NCBI RefSeq assembly: GCF_007829885.1
Contig: NZ_VIWW01000001.1
Span: 310,001-374,000, forward strand
Length of the DNA stretch: 64,000 bases
From: Streptomyces brevispora
Lineage (GTDB): Bacteria; Actinomycetota; Actinomycetes; Streptomycetales; Streptomycetaceae
Reading direction: 5' to 3'
Within the stretch, counting starts at the first letter, position 1. Every line of letters begins with the position of its first letter. Shown piece after piece: positions 63,892-64,000 of the stretch. The notes under the pieces are model-generated. The model searched no databases, was not told where the DNA came from, and worked only from the letters and a program-made list of their open reading frames with translations. Position numbers and translations under genes: made by a program.

Positions 63892-64000
63892 CCGCGCATG
63901 CCTCCCGCTCACCTGATCCGCCGGTTGTCTACCGCTCCTTTCCCCGCAGTTCAGGAGCTACAACCTCCGCCGCCAGCATTCTGCGCAGACATCCAAGGCA

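Overview
The window is high-GC actinobacterial chromosome, almost certainly a Streptomyces. It has very high G+C at third codon positions, frequent GTG/TTG starts, and the sporulation-specific gene ssgB. It also has the actinobacterial phosphatidylinositol mannoside genes and the gene order relA - apt - secF - secD - yajC - ruvB - ruvA - ruvC - yebC - pdxT - pdxS. I recall this order from the S. coelicolor core chromosome around SCO1513 (relA) to SCO1541 (ssgB); no search was run.

Layout. 0-13 kb: a 5'-truncated DUF349 gene converges on a long minus-strand housekeeping block: stringent response, purine salvage, Sec export, Holliday junction resolution, a YebC protein and PLP synthesis. 13-27.4 kb: a small envelope protein, the translationally coupled pgsA - acyltransferase - pimA-type operon, an EF-G paralogue, a membrane protein, an Ap4A-phosphorylase-type HIT protein, a K+ channel, thrS, a coupled DUF4365 pair and a DEDDh exonuclease. 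27.5-37.5 kb: a block bounded by two identical tRNA-Val(CAC) genes. It contains an SRPBCC protein, a very large membrane protein and a catabolic operon (solute-binding protein, two permeases, YesL-like protein, YetA/PcRGLX-type polysaccharide lyase relative). 37.6-43.3 kb: TIGR02611-type membrane protein, ssgB, CGNR regulator, then a CE7 esterase and a LacI regulator that probably belong with the catabolic operon, then a membrane protein and a DsbA-like protein. 43.4-46.8 kb: a double GNAT protein, pabC-pabB for p-aminobenzoate, and a five-gene tRNA array (Gly, Cys, three Val). 46.9-53 kb: zinc-finger protein, APH-type kinase, small membrane protein, Ser/Thr kinase, TrmH-type methyltransferase. 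51.7-58.4 kb: tetrapyrrole genes (siroheme/precorrin-2 enzyme, BluB-CobT fusion, CobL). 58.5-64 kb: acetyltransferases, the metNIQ methionine importer with a candidate Cys/Met leader peptide, and two small membrane proteins.

Most genes are core and syntenic. The parts that look accessory or unusual are: the tRNA-bracketed catabolic block with its operator-like palindromes, shared in part with the LacI promoter 5 kb away; the cobT gene with a long repetitive N-terminal extension and a fused BluB domain; the leader peptide upstream of metN; and the DUF4365 pair beside a 3'-5' exonuclease. No CRISPR array, integrase, transposase or prophage was seen.
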